DNA of 64,000 bases from Pseudomonas parafulva (GTDB taxonomy: Bacteria; Pseudomonadota; Gammaproteobacteria; Pseudomonadales; Pseudomonadaceae). The notes under the pieces were generated by a model that saw nothing but the letters and a program-made list of their open reading frames with translations, had not been told where the DNA came from and did not search any database. Location of the stretch: assembly GCF_000800255.1 (NCBI RefSeq), contig NZ_CP009747.1:1798001-1862000 (forward strand), in the 5' to 3' direction. Below, in pieces: positions 18,872 to 27,479 of the stretch (its first letter is position 1; every line of letters starts with the position of its first letter). Made by a program: the position numbers and the translations under genes.

Positions 18872-20742
18872 TGCGCGTACCCCTCGCTCACGTTCACGGG
18901 GGCATTGCCCCGACTGGAGAGTCGTAGCAAGGCCTGCTCCATCAGTCGATCATCGATTTCATGGAGATCTATGGAGGCACCGATGCGGTTGAGCATAGGG
19001 ATCGACAACTGGCCACCCAGGTGCTGGCGAAACTCTTCCAGCCCGAGCATCACCTTGAAGCGTCCCGCCGTATCCTTCAGGGTCAGTTCCGCTGGGCATA
19101 GGTCAAAGCCAAGCCTGTGCAATAGGTTCAGCACTCGCGCACTGTCGGTATCGCTCAACAATCCCAAAGCGTTGGCGTAGAGCGCATCCAGGGCCATGCC
19201 CACGGCGACCGCCTCACCATGGCGCAGGCGATGCTGGCTGAGGTTTTCCAGCTTGTGCGCGGCCCAATGCCCGTAATCCAGGGGACGGCCGTTGCCACGC
19301 TCGAATGGATCGCCGGCACCAGTGATATGCCCCAGATGCAGCTCAGCACAACGGCGGATGGCATGGCGGCTGGCAGGATGATCGAAGCGGGCGAGGGCGT
19401 CGGCGTGCGCCTCCATCCACTGGAAGAACGCTTCGTCCTTGATCAGCGCAACCTTCACAGCCTCGGCCAGGCCGGCGATCTGATCGCGGCGGCCTAGGCT
19501 GGTCAGCAACTGGAAGTCATTGATCACGGCAGTGGCGGGGTAGAAGGCGCCCAACAGGTTTTTCTGGCCGAAGGCGTTGATACCGTTCTTCACCCCGATG
19601 CCGGCGTCGTTTTGTGCCAGCACGGTGCTTGGCAGGCGGATCAGGCGGATGCCGCGGTGGAAGGTGGCGCAGGCGTATCCCACCGAATCGAGCAGGGCGC
19701 CACCGCCGATGGCGAGGACGTAGCAATGGCGGTCGAGGCCGTGCTTGAGCATTTCAGCGTACAGCTGCTGGAGCACCTCGGCGGTCTTGCTCAGCTCACC
19801 GGCAGCCACCGCGATGGGCGCGGCCTTCAGGTGCAGGTCGCGGGCATGGCTGGCGAACCAGGTCTCGATCTGTCCAGACAACTGCCGGTTGCACTGCAGC
19901 AGATGCTCGTCGGCGAAAATCAGTACCGTGACTCGTCCGTGCTGCCCTGTGGTGAGTTGCTGATGCAGGCAGCGGTTGTGCAGCTCGAACAGGTGGTCGG
20001 TGAAGTGTACTGGGTAGTCGTAGCTGACCTCGAAGCGTCCGTGCAAGGCTGGCTGTGGAGTGGGTTTGCGCAACTTGCGTAACAGGCTGTAGCTGGCGAT
20101 GAACAAGCCTGGGAGCACCATGCTCGCCAGCAGTGTGACCAGCAGCACGTTCTCGTCGACCAGGAAGCTGCCGATGGCACTGTAGGCCAGGGCCAGGCCA
20201 GCATTGGCCAGGGTCGTGACCAAGACGAAGGCTCCCAGTGGGTAGCGCTGCATGCCTGCGGCCACTACCGAGGTCTCCGCCAGTACGGGCACGCCCCGCA
20301 GACAGATCAACGACAGCGTACCGAGCTTCTGCGCCAGCGGACCCGGCGTGCGCTGATGCAGGCCAAGGCGACCAGACAGCACACGGAAGTAGCCGGCGCC
20401 CAGGGCATAACCCAGCCAGGCGCCGAGGCACAATCCGATGAAAATCACCAGGTAACCGCCGAGGCCACCCAAGGCAGCCACGGCAAGCAACGCCACCACG
20501 CTTGAGGGCACTGGCAGCAACACATCCAGCGCCAGCAAAGCGATCAGCAACAGGGCGAGTTGGTTTTTTTGTGCGGGGGTATCGGGCCGGTACAGTTCAA
20601 GGTGGGACAGGAAGTTCTGGATTGGCTGCTCGAACAAGAGAAAGCTGACGATCACCAATAAGGCGAAGCAAACAAGCGATACCCAGAAATGTCCGGCAGG
20701 CGCTCTTTTGCAGAGCACACGACGCCAATGGCCACTCTTCAT
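18868..20742 (-). CDS. eboD: EboD with fused DedA/VTT membrane domain
   Basis: First gene of the ebo operon, 624 residues with two parts. Residues 1-225 form a DedA/VTT (TVP38-TMEM64-like) membrane domain with about six hydrophobic segments. Residues 235-624 are a 3-dehydroquinate-synthase-like sugar-phosphate cyclase: NAD site IGGGALLDSVG, then GAFYP, the metal ligand region GLAEAVK, YGHWAAHKLE and RHGEAVAVGM. The LPSTVLAQNDAGIGVKNG and GHWAAH patterns differ from true AroB, as in other EboD proteins. The ATG at 20742 with GAGGG upstream is preferred over the in-frame TTG at 20745. Confidence 0.9.
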   Translation of the reverse strand: MKSGHWRRVLCKRAPAGHFWVSLVCFALLVIVSFLLFEQPIQNFLSHLELYRPDTPAQKNQLALLLIALLALDVLLPVPSSVVALLAVAALGGLGGYLVIFIGLCLGAWLGYALGAGYFRVLSGRLGLHQRTPGPLAQKLGTLSLICLRGVPVLAETSVVAAGMQRYPLGAFVLVTTLANAGLALAYSAIGSFLVDENVLLVTLLASMVLPGLFIASYSLLRKLRKPTPQPALHGRFEVSYDYPVHFTDHLFELHNRCLHQQLTTGQHGRVTVLIFADEHLLQCNRQLSGQIETWFASHARDLHLKAAPIAVAAGELSKTAEVLQQLYAEMLKHGLDRHCYVLAIGGGALLDSVGYACATFHRGIRLIRLPSTVLAQNDAGIGVKNGINAFGQKNLLGAFYPATAVINDFQLLTSLGRRDQIAGLAEAVKVALIKDEAFFQWMEAHADALARFDHPASRHAIRRCAELHLGHITGAGDPFERGNGRPLDYGHWAAHKLENLSQHRLRHGEAVAVGMALDALYANALGLLSDTDSARVLNLLHRLGFDLCPAELTLKDTAGRFKVMLGLEEFRQHLGGQLSIPMLNRIGASIDLHEIDDRLMEQALLRLSSRGNAPVNVSEGYAQ

Positions 20743-21077
20743 CAAGCATCCCTCTTGATAGTTTTATGACTGATTTCCGTTTCAGTGCTGTGAGGCAGTG
20801 CATTAATGCTTAGACGGAATAAAAACCCTTAGGATTGCGCGACATTATTTTGATGGCTATTTCGACGGTTGTGGACAAAGCTAGACGCTCGCCGGGCTTT
20901 TGCAAGGTCGCGTGGGACGATTTTTTGGATGGTGTCGTACGTGCGCTATCCGCGCGGTGCTGATCGAACTGTGCTCGCCTGTGGGCCAGTGAGGAACACA
21001 TTCGATCGTATGGGGGCGTGTCTGGCGAGAACGGGGAGTGAAGAATTCAGCCCCCGTCAATGGACTAATTTAAGTGA
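20743..21077. other. Intergenic gap before the ebo operon
   Basis: 335 bp between the eboD start and the end of the next minus-strand gene. It must hold the ebo promoter, but I could not assign convincing -35/-10 boxes. No gene is supported; the short open frames here lack ribosome sites. Confidence 0.6.
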
Positions 21078-21644
21078 TCACTCCGCAGGCAGGATTAGCC
21101 CTAAGCACGCCAGCGCCAGCAGTAACGTGCCCAGCATCATGAACCCATAGTTCACAGGCGTGAACTGCGCATTGCTGCGACCTTCAAGGTCGCTAGCAGC
21201 AGCGTTCAGTCCACGCTGGCCTAGCCAAGTGACCCAGCCAGTGACCGGCAGCAGCCCTAGGTTCAGTAGTTCAACAATGGGAAGACCAATGTTATGGCTC
21301 GACAAAACTTCGGCTAACGTAGCGATTAGCATCACGATCACGAAGAGCGTCGCTAGTTTCATGGGATTCCACCGAAAATCACTGCCATTACGCTTGAGGT
21401 GAGTATCGGCCTCACGGTAAAGGGAATGAGTGAAAAACACCGAAAACAGTGCGCGAGCTATCGGCCACAGCTTTTCGCCGGTACTGCGTTCGAGTTGCTT
21501 CCAGTTCGCGAAAGCCCAGTAGAGCTGGTACATGCCAAACGACAGAATCCAGAGAGTAAGGAATTTACCTCTGGACACGACATAGAACGGGCGGTTTTCG
21601 GTTGTCTGGGGGGGGGATGCTCTGGTCTGGCTGGTCAGGGGCAT
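21078..21644 (-). CDS. Uncharacterised inner-membrane protein
   Basis: A 188-residue protein with three predicted membrane helices (about 27-47, 95-117 and 164-185). The segment FYVVSRGKFLTLWILSFGMYQLYWAFANW resembles an unnamed Pseudomonas membrane family; I do not know its role. The base composition is close to the backbone. The ribosome site is weak. It lies between the ebo operon and the island and appears to be an ordinary chromosomal gene. Confidence 0.7.
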   Translation of the reverse strand: MPLTSQTRASPPQTTENRPFYVVSRGKFLTLWILSFGMYQLYWAFANWKQLERSTGEKLWPIARALFSVFFTHSLYREADTHLKRNGSDFRWNPMKLATLFVIVMLIATLAEVLSSHNIGLPIVELLNLGLLPVTGWVTWLGQRGLNAAASDLEGRSNAQFTPVNYGFMMLGTLLLALACLGLILPAE

Positions 21645-21849
21645 AGGTAGTAACTGGGGTGGTATCGGGCACGGACTGTCCTTTGATTGGGCCGGAATTG
21701 GACGGGCACGTTAACGCATGCCTTAAGGCGAACCCATCAGCAAAGTCGTCTTTACTCGGTGGTCGATTGTTGTATTTAACATAATATACATTATGCGTAT
21801 CTTCATGTTGAGCTGCCGGGGCATGGGTTGGCCAAATTGGGCGTCAGGC

Positions 21850-21972
21850 TCATGACGGATCGGCCTGCTTGGTCGCCTCAGGCTGGAATTCAGCCGGCGT
21901 CATTCCGTAGTAAACAATGAACGGGGCACGGCACCCTTGCTCGCGGTACCACTTCACGACGTTCTCGATCAT
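21850..21972 (-). CDS. Small in-frame continuation after a TAG stop, 40 codons
   Basis: Directly after the TAG that ends the 149-residue gene upstream, the same frame continues for 40 codons (MIENVVKWYREQGC... to a TGA at 21850-21852). It could be a separate small protein, or the true C-terminus of the upstream gene cut off by a nonsense change. There is no gap between stop and ATG, so a separate ribosome site would lie inside the upstream gene. Confidence 0.4.
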   Translation of the reverse strand: MIENVVKWYREQGCRAPFIVYYGMTPAEFQPEATKQADPS

Positions 21973-22422
21973 CTAACCAAGCACGTAAACCAGCGTGTCG
22001 CTGTAGCCTTTCGGCGAGTTGGCCTCATATGGATAGCGAGCGTTTGTGAAAACATTGCGATAACGCTCAATCCATTCTTCCTCCTGGTCGAATCGAAGTC
22101 GCGACCGGATATCAGCAGGCACTGCATGGAAAAGCGTGAGCAAATCGTGCTTGTCGACGCGCTTGTCAGCCGCAATCTTGCCTGCGTACTGCAACTCGCG
22201 ATGCGCGTTCTTAATCAAATCGGCGTCAAGGTCGTAGGTTTCATCGACCTGGCCGTGGTTGCCATTGGGCACGGCAACGAAGCTTTTCAGCAAAATCTCC
22301 ATGCCGATCGCAGCATTTACCTGCGCAACAGCCATCATATCGTGCCCAGTAAGCAGGTGTTTGGCGGCTTCGCAATAGCGGTAAGCGCTTTCGATCATCC
22401 AAGGCGTAAGGTGCTGCTGCAT
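21973..22422 (-). CDS. HEPN-like small protein of unknown role
   Basis: A 149-residue helical protein. The N-terminal pattern SAYRYCEAAKHLLTG...AAIGMEILLKSFVA resembles HEPN-domain proteins, though the Rx4-6H catalytic motif is not evident. The 3' half (LLTLFHAVPADIRSRL) is also helical. An array of direct and inverted repeats lies immediately upstream at 22451-22508 and could be its operator. It lies just outside the proposed left end of the island. Function unknown. Confidence 0.6.
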   Translation of the reverse strand: MQQHLTPWMIESAYRYCEAAKHLLTGHDMMAVAQVNAAIGMEILLKSFVAVPNGNHGQVDETYDLDADLIKNAHRELQYAGKIAADKRVDKHDLLTLFHAVPADIRSRLRFDQEEEWIERYRNVFTNARYPYEANSPKGYSDTLVYVLG

Positions 22423-22450
22423 AAAAATTCTCCGTCATTTGAGCTACCCC

Positions 22451-22508
22451 TAGCTCATTCTTGAACGCTAGCGTGCATGCATGAACGTTAGCGATCATGG
22501 ATGAGCTA
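22451..22508. promoter_or_regulatory. Operator-like repeat array
   Basis: Two 18-bp direct repeats with three mismatches (22462-22479 and 22482-22499, core TGAACGYTAGCG) are 20 bp apart, about two helical turns, and are enclosed by an inverted pair TAGCTCAT (22451-22458) and ATGAGCTA (22501-22508). This looks like a binding array for a regulator of the minus-strand gene at 22422. Confidence 0.5.
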
Positions 22509-22536
22509 TCCTACCCTCGCAATATGACTGAAATGA

Positions 22537-22551
22537 ATAACTAAACTAAAT
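22537..22551 (+). repeat. Candidate left terminal inverted repeat of the GMT island
   Basis: ATAACTAAACTAAAT, whose exact reverse complement is at 50106-50120 just beyond gmtX. The pair encloses 27.6 kb holding all of the foreign-looking genes. No flanking target duplication was found. Confidence 0.55.
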
Positions 22552-22847
22552 GACTAATATTGGTGCCATACAAAAATGTACTAAGTCAGCGAAGGTGAGA
22601 GCGGTCGGGCGGACGGATAGCGCCTAGGGTGCATGCAGAGAAGGCCCGAGAGCTATCTGTTGTCGCCCTAGCCCCGGCACTCGAATACGGGCTAGCTGGC
22701 TTTTCTCACATCCGCAACAAAGCTGGGCTGCTCGGAACCTGGTCAGCATGGCGCTATCCATCTATATAATCTGCCTTGGGCTCAATGGGCGGGCCTAGTG
22801 CTTATTAGCGCTATAAAAATCCAGTGCGGCCATAGCTTTAAAATCAG
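22552..22847. other. Gene-free left edge of the island
   Basis: About 300 bp without a supported gene. It contains AATGTACTA at 22575-22583, a motif repeated near the right end. I see nothing else that I can name. Confidence 0.5.
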
Positions 22848-23366
22848 TTATCGATTCCGATCAGATTTGAGGGCATGTACTTCGTTAATTAGGCCTCCTA
22901 GAGCAGCTGATAGCCACATCTGAAAATTGCTAAGCTCTTCGTCATGCCCATTTGCATTAGACGCTGCATAGATGGTTCTTGCATTGACTAGTTGCGAGAC
23001 GCTCAGCTGGTAGTCATCCGACAATAACCGGCCGGAGAGAGTTCGGTATATATAACCACTCAGCTCGTCATCTTGATGAATGATCGTGGCTGTTTGAAAT
23101 TCGAGTATAGCCTCGAGTTCCCAGCGGTTAGTCATTGTCATACTCGGTGGAACGGCTATTTGCAGACCAACGACAGCAAGCGTTGCCGAAGGGGCATCTA
23201 GCTCATGGAGCAAACCGAGGACATTCTCCCCTTTTCTTAATATTTGGACGCCGATTACTTCATCGTGCGCGTATAGATTGAGCAGGCACGCGACAAAAAA
23301 AGGTGTGTGTGAGTCGGCATCCAGTACCTCGGAGAATGTGTTGAGGGTTACCCGTAGCCCAGCCAT
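22848..23366 (-). CDS. Hypothetical protein, 172 residues
   Basis: No family recognised. It begins MAGLRVTLNTFSEVLDADSHTPFFV, has a mixed alpha/beta pattern, no signal peptide and no membrane segment. The C-terminal third is helical (VSQLVNARTIYAASNANG). It points away from the XRE regulator at 23458, so the 91-bp gap is a divergent promoter region. Codon use is less GC-rich than the backbone. Confidence 0.6.
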   Translation of the reverse strand: MAGLRVTLNTFSEVLDADSHTPFFVACLLNLYAHDEVIGVQILRKGENVLGLLHELDAPSATLAVVGLQIAVPPSMTMTNRWELEAILEFQTATIIHQDDELSGYIYRTLSGRLLSDDYQLSVSQLVNARTIYAASNANGHDEELSNFQMWLSAALGGLINEVHALKSDRNR

Positions 23367-23457
23367 AGCATGCCTCCTGGGAAAATGAACACTATAGATT
23401 GTAGTCCTATAGGGCTCAACAAGGCTTCATCCTTCCTTTTGTGGATAAGAAACGCAA

Positions 23458-23727
23458 ATGGAACTCAAGCAAGCCCTCGCCCAAGCGCTGCGAAACACTA
23501 GAACCAGTCGCGGGCTCACCCAAGAAGATCTGGGAGACGTCAGTAGCCGTACGTACGTAAGCACCCTAGAGCGTGGCCTTAAAAGCCCTACCCTTGAGAA
23601 ACTGGTGGAGCTCGCAGTTCGCATGGACGTTCACCCTCTCAGCCTCCTCACTAAGGCCTTTCTGCTTGCAGGAGAAGAAACAGACATTGAGATGCTATTC
23701 GCCCGGGTGCGCAAAGACCTGGAATAG
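23458..23727 (+). CDS. XRE-type helix-turn-helix regulator
   Basis: An 89-residue DNA-binding protein. The helix-turn-helix lies at residues 6-60 (RGLTQEDLGDVSSRTYVSTLERG, then SPTLEKLVELAVRMDV). No ligand or protease domain is attached. It is divergent from the hypothetical gene at 23366 and 129 bp upstream of a tyrosine recombinase, so it may repress either (inference). Confidence 0.88.
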   Translation: MELKQALAQALRNTRTSRGLTQEDLGDVSSRTYVSTLERGLKSPTLEKLVELAVRMDVHPLSLLTKAFLLAGEETDIEMLFARVRKDLE

Positions 23728-23856
23728 TCTTGAGTACTGAGCAGGGATAGGGAATACGCGCGCATGTAATATCCGATAACGGCTAGACCTGGATATTGCA
23801 CAACAAGCCATTTCGAGGCATCCTAACCGGCCTCCTACGATTGATAATGTGAAAAT

Positions 23857-25149
23857 ATGCGATTGGCTCCCATCCCCTTGTTCGACACCTTCTCGCGGTT
23901 CAATGAACTCAATTTCTTAGGGGTCAGTGCGGAACGTCCTGTAGTTATTGACTATCTGAGACAATTTGCGCCGGAGCGCGGTGCTATAGACAGCTACCTC
24001 ATCGTTCGAAGCTTCTTAAAATCTTACGCTGGCAACGAATCCACTTTTATTTCGTTTCGCACTCATGTGGAGCGCCTTTTATTATGGTCTCTGCTTCTAG
24101 CCCAAAAACCCATAATAGAGCTCAGGCGCTCGGACGCTGAGAAATTTATGGAATTCTGCTTGCAGCCCCCTGCTTCTTGGGTCGGCCCAGTCGTGAAATC
24201 GAGGTTTGTAAGGCTTGGAGGAAGGAAACGTCTTGACTCGGACGACTATGTGATAAATGAAAAATGGCGTCCATTTAGTCACACGATTTCCAAACGTGAG
24301 CGGAAAATTTCTTCTGAGAATTCCGCAGATTTACGCGCCCGCCCCTACCAAATGGCGCAAGGTTCTGTAGCGCAAGTTTTTGCGGTATGCGGCAGTTTTT
24401 TTCAACACGCTATGGACGAAGGATTTACAGAGTCCAACCCATTTCGAGCCATCAAGCAAAAGTCGGTCTATAAGCAGCGTAATACTCTAGACGCTAGTGC
24501 TCGTTCGCTTTCGGAGCTGCAGTGGAGCTTTGTTATAGATTGTGCCGAGCAGATGGCCGCTGAAAATTTATCTCATGAACGCACCCTTTTTATAGTTGCG
24601 ACAGTCTTTTCGATGTACTTGCGTGTGTCTGATTTAGTCGGTCGCGAAAACTGGCGCCCTACAATGGGCGACTTTCGCAGAGACTCTTCAGGTAATTGGT
24701 GGTTTCATGTAGTAGGGAAAGGCAATAAAGCTGCAAAAATTAGTGTCCGCGATGATTATGTAAGCGACTACTTGATTCGCTACCGTAAATACTTAGGACT
24801 GCCTCCCCTGCCCTCTGCCCAGGAAAAGACACCGGTGATTAGCACCCTCAAAGGTCGCGGCGGCTTGTCAGATCGGCACATCCGAAAATTAATTCAGGAT
24901 GTGTTTGATCGAGCTCTGCAGCGGATGCAGAACGAGGCGTGGAATGATGATGAAATCGATGCTCTTCGTTCCGCCTCACTCCATTGGCTTCGACACACAT
25001 CCGCTACTTTTGATGCGCCATACAGAGATATGAAAGATCTCCAGGCCGACCTACGACATAACAGCTTAAGCACTACACAGAATATCTACTATAATAGTTT
25101 AGATGAGCAGCGAGCTTTTTCAGCTAAACGCCTCAAGGTGAGAAAGTGA
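23857..25149 (+). CDS. Tyrosine-type site-specific recombinase
   Basis: A 430-residue integrase. The catalytic set is visible: Arg256 (MYLRVSDLVG), His376 and Arg379 (LHWLRHTS), a following His (DLRHNS), and the nucleophile Tyr411/412 (NIYYN). The N-terminal half is a probable core-binding domain. Its function is cut-and-join at an att site, but it sits well inside the proposed island ends rather than beside one, so it may belong to an older element or recombine a part of the island. The AT-rich codon use differs from the backbone. Confidence 0.88.
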   Translation: MRLAPIPLFDTFSRFNELNFLGVSAERPVVIDYLRQFAPERGAIDSYLIVRSFLKSYAGNESTFISFRTHVERLLLWSLLLAQKPIIELRRSDAEKFMEFCLQPPASWVGPVVKSRFVRLGGRKRLDSDDYVINEKWRPFSHTISKRERKISSENSADLRARPYQMAQGSVAQVFAVCGSFFQHAMDEGFTESNPFRAIKQKSVYKQRNTLDASARSLSELQWSFVIDCAEQMAAENLSHERTLFIVATVFSMYLRVSDLVGRENWRPTMGDFRRDSSGNWWFHVVGKGNKAAKISVRDDYVSDYLIRYRKYLGLPPLPSAQEKTPVISTLKGRGGLSDRHIRKLIQDVFDRALQRMQNEAWNDDEIDALRSASLHWLRHTSATFDAPYRDMKDLQADLRHNSLSTTQNIYYNSLDEQRAFSAKRLKVRK

Positions 25150-25249
25150 CTACCCATTGCCAATAGAAATTCGCGTACGAATGTCCCGATTTCCGGGCTA
25201 GTGGCCTTTGCTTCAAATAAGCAGTGTTCGATCTACACGCGAACCGCGC

Positions 25250-25654
25250 TCATGAGCACTGAGCTTCGATACGTAACTCCAGTTGATGGATACGTTTGTA
25301 TGTTTCATAAAGCGAAATCATGGCGCCCTGCGCCATGACCTCCAATGGCGACCTGCCATCAAAAAAAGCATTCTTGTTAGGCGCCCCTGGAAAACCGTAA
25401 ACATTAGCGGGATTGTCGAATACGCTGCGCAGTGAGGCATGGATATTAAGTACGAGGCTGATCCGCTGCTGTTGATCTTTATCTAGCTTTCGTGGAGATG
25501 CCGGCGCTCGCACTGCTCGCCGGTAGGTTGCGTAAGAGATCCGTAAAACTGAGCAGATTTGAGCAGGCGTCGCCTGCCAATCGTGCAAAATGTGCAAGGC
25601 CACTTTCAAGCCCACTGCGGTCTTGTTAGGCGAAAGCGCTAGCTGATTTGGCAT
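25250..25654 (-). CDS. MbcA/ParS/Xre-type antitoxin-like protein, no partner toxin
   Basis: A 134-residue protein (start MPNQLALS). The C-terminal region (SLRSVFDNPANVYGFPGAPN then FFDGRSPLEVMAQG) resembles the toxin-binding domain of MbcA/ParS antitoxins, and the N-terminal half has a helix-turn-helix-like pattern. The usual RES-domain toxin gene is not next to it on either side. I chose the ATG at 25654, which has GGAG 9 bp upstream, over those at 25660 and 25669. Confidence 0.65.
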   Translation of the reverse strand: MPNQLALSPNKTAVGLKVALHILHDWQATPAQICSVLRISYATYRRAVRAPASPRKLDKDQQQRISLVLNIHASLRSVFDNPANVYGFPGAPNKNAFFDGRSPLEVMAQGAMISLYETYKRIHQLELRIEAQCS

Positions 25655-25669
25655 TTGCATTGACTCCAC

Positions 25670-25901
25670 CTTCCGAATGCTCTCTCATAGTACATCTATA
25701 GTGATGTTTCAGCATCCGATCTAAGAGAGATTGGTCTCCACGGCCGCAAAACCGCATTAGTTGACACCTCTTCTGGGCGTTTACCTCACCGAGACTCTTA
25801 GCTGCTTAAACGGTAGTGAGGCCCGGCTACAGCGTAGAGGCGTTGCCTGCGATGGTAGCTAGCAAACACACCAGAGTAGGTCTTCGCTTGAGCCTTTTGG
25901 G
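25670..25901. other. Gap without a gene
   Basis: 232 bp between two minus-strand genes. The neighbours do not overlap this stretch, and I see no repeat or hairpin I can support. Confidence 0.4.
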
Positions 25902-26528
25902 CTACTGACTGCTCAGAGGAACGGTCGAAACGAGCGCAATCAGTGGCTCGTGGTCGGCAGTCGACCATGCTTTGTCTTGTATGTCACTCAGCGCGCGCTG
26001 CGTTAAAACCGGTCGAAACGCTTGTGCAATTTGGTCATAGACAGAAACGAAGAAACCTCCCTCAATCGCACGAGACATCTGGCGGTGCCAATAGAATTTA
26101 CCACCTCCCGATACGTCCCCTTCCGTAAGGACAATGTCGTATTGCTGCGCAATGTATCCAAAGAGCACGCTCTGAGAGATATCGCGAAGCGCCGAAGAAT
26201 GGCGATGGCTTGCCGATCGCCAAACCCGGTTGTGCGCTGTGTTTCGATTAGTGGGTTGCGGAATGAGAGCGAGCGTGACCTTGATGTAGTACGCGACTGA
26301 TGATTGGGCATCGTCGACTAGCGCGATCTCGAACTCCTCGCCGCCAATCGAATTCAACTGGCGGTCAACACGGATCAATCGATATCCATTCTCAGCGCTA
26401 TACCCCAGCTCCTCACCAATCTCACGCAGCCCGTCGGTTCCCGTTAGAGCGGTATAAAGCGCGGCATTATCTGCCTTGCGAGTTAGTCGCTCCGAGAGCA
26501 TATCGGAAAGAAAAGCGGAAAGAGTCAT
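25902..26528 (-). CDS. Hypothetical protein, 208 residues
   Basis: No family recognised. The N-terminus (MTLSAFLSDMLSERLTRKADN) is helical; the middle has strands (EFEIALVDDAQSSVAYYIKVTLALIP) and the C-terminus carries YDIVLTEGDVSGGGKFYWHRQM. It appears cytoplasmic and has no transmembrane segments. It lies between the antitoxin-like gene and a decayed gene in the island. Confidence 0.6.
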   Translation of the reverse strand: MTLSAFLSDMLSERLTRKADNAALYTALTGTDGLREIGEELGYSAENGYRLIRVDRQLNSIGGEEFEIALVDDAQSSVAYYIKVTLALIPQPTNRNTAHNRVWRSASHRHSSALRDISQSVLFGYIAQQYDIVLTEGDVSGGGKFYWHRQMSRAIEGGFFVSVYDQIAQAFRPVLTQRALSDIQDKAWSTADHEPLIALVSTVPLSSQ

Positions 26529-26637
26529 GGCGGGATCTCTGAAAAGCTAGTGTCCAGTAATCAACAACGCTATCGGATACTCAAGGGCTCTACAAGCGTT
26601 CGCGACGAGCAGAGCACTCGGGCTTCTATACAGCGAT

Positions 26638-26946
26638 TCATGCAACGCTTCCGGCCAAGAAAAGCGCTGGTTTGTTCCGTGCCAACTGAGCGCCCCGTTG
26701 CAGCAAGCTCTCGGCACTTTCGTGGCGGACCTGTTCGGCAAAATCGCCCACGCACTCTGCAGCTTGGCTCAAGTACTGCGAGAGCCCGCGACTGTCATTA
26801 CCTTCCAGCGCTGCTGCTGCAGAGCGCGCACCTGCCTCAAGTGACCCCAACTGATCCGCTGCGGTATCATGGTAATGTTCAAACTGCTCACTGCCTTTCT
26901 GCTTGGCCTTGCCGAGTAACGGACTGGCCTCAGTAATGGCATGCAC
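26638..26946 (-). pseudogene. Truncated membrane-anchored helical protein remnant
   Basis: The frame MHAITEASPLLGKAKQKGSEQFEHYHDTA to ARNKPALFLAGSVA reads like the C-terminal half of small helical proteins that end in a hydrophobic NKPALFLAGS segment. It stops abruptly at a TGA after that segment and then shifts to an unrelated reading. The upstream half is missing. It is best seen as a remnant. Confidence 0.5.
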
Positions 26947-27067
26947 ATGATCCCGAGTGCTACAAGGTGCGGGTGGGCCGCATTAGGCGACAAGCGGCCG
27001 TTCCATCTGTCCACCAGGCTAGAAGCGATTCACCGCTCACAGCCCGCCGGTCAGAGACGTTTCTCGG

Positions 27068-27422
27068 TCAAAGCAGTCCATGACGACGCGCATAGTCAGC
27101 CAGCCTGCGGTACTCTGCACTGTCAGCTAAGCGCGCCTGCGCCTGAATAATATCTTCCAAACACGGGCGAAGATCAGGAGATAGCCAAGCTTGATCGTCC
27201 ACCACCGCCGCCAGCAGACGCAATGCATCCGCCGGGAACGCTGTGCATAGTCCCGACTCGCGTAACCTATGCACGGCATAATGCATATGCTCTGTGGGGA
27301 CAAGCCAATCGTAGACGGCCTCCAAAGCGGCAGGAAATTTGTTCCCAGCCGCGATTGACATTCGGATCAATGACTCAGCAATGATAGGTGTCACTAGCTC
27401 TTGAGATTTTGGCCAAACATGT
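27068..27422 (-). pseudogene. Separated 3' end of the SIR2 defence gene
   Basis: 115 codons from W-P-K-S-Q-E to R-R-H-G-L-L and a stop. The reading frame and the 8-bp duplication AAACATGT (27415-27422 and 34227-34234) join it exactly to the 3' end of the N-terminal part at 34234: ...FWRHV + WPKSQELV... is continuous. The apparent start at 27490 lies in the inserted element and is chimeric. See the N-terminal part at 34227-37698. Confidence 0.85.
27415..27422 (+). repeat. Left copy of the 8-bp target-site duplication
   Basis: AAACATGT, repeated at 34227-34234. An 8-bp duplication is the size expected for IS66-family transposition. It defines the left edge of the inserted element. Confidence 0.85.
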
Positions 27423-27479
27423 GTAAGCGGCTGGTGAACACGTCTTCCATTTTGATGAGGGCATCGCGTGGTCTGACCG

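Noticed and set aside
23857..25149. This recombinase as the sole driver of the island
   Set aside because: It lies inside the proposed ends with no repeats around it, while gmtYZX sit at an edge.
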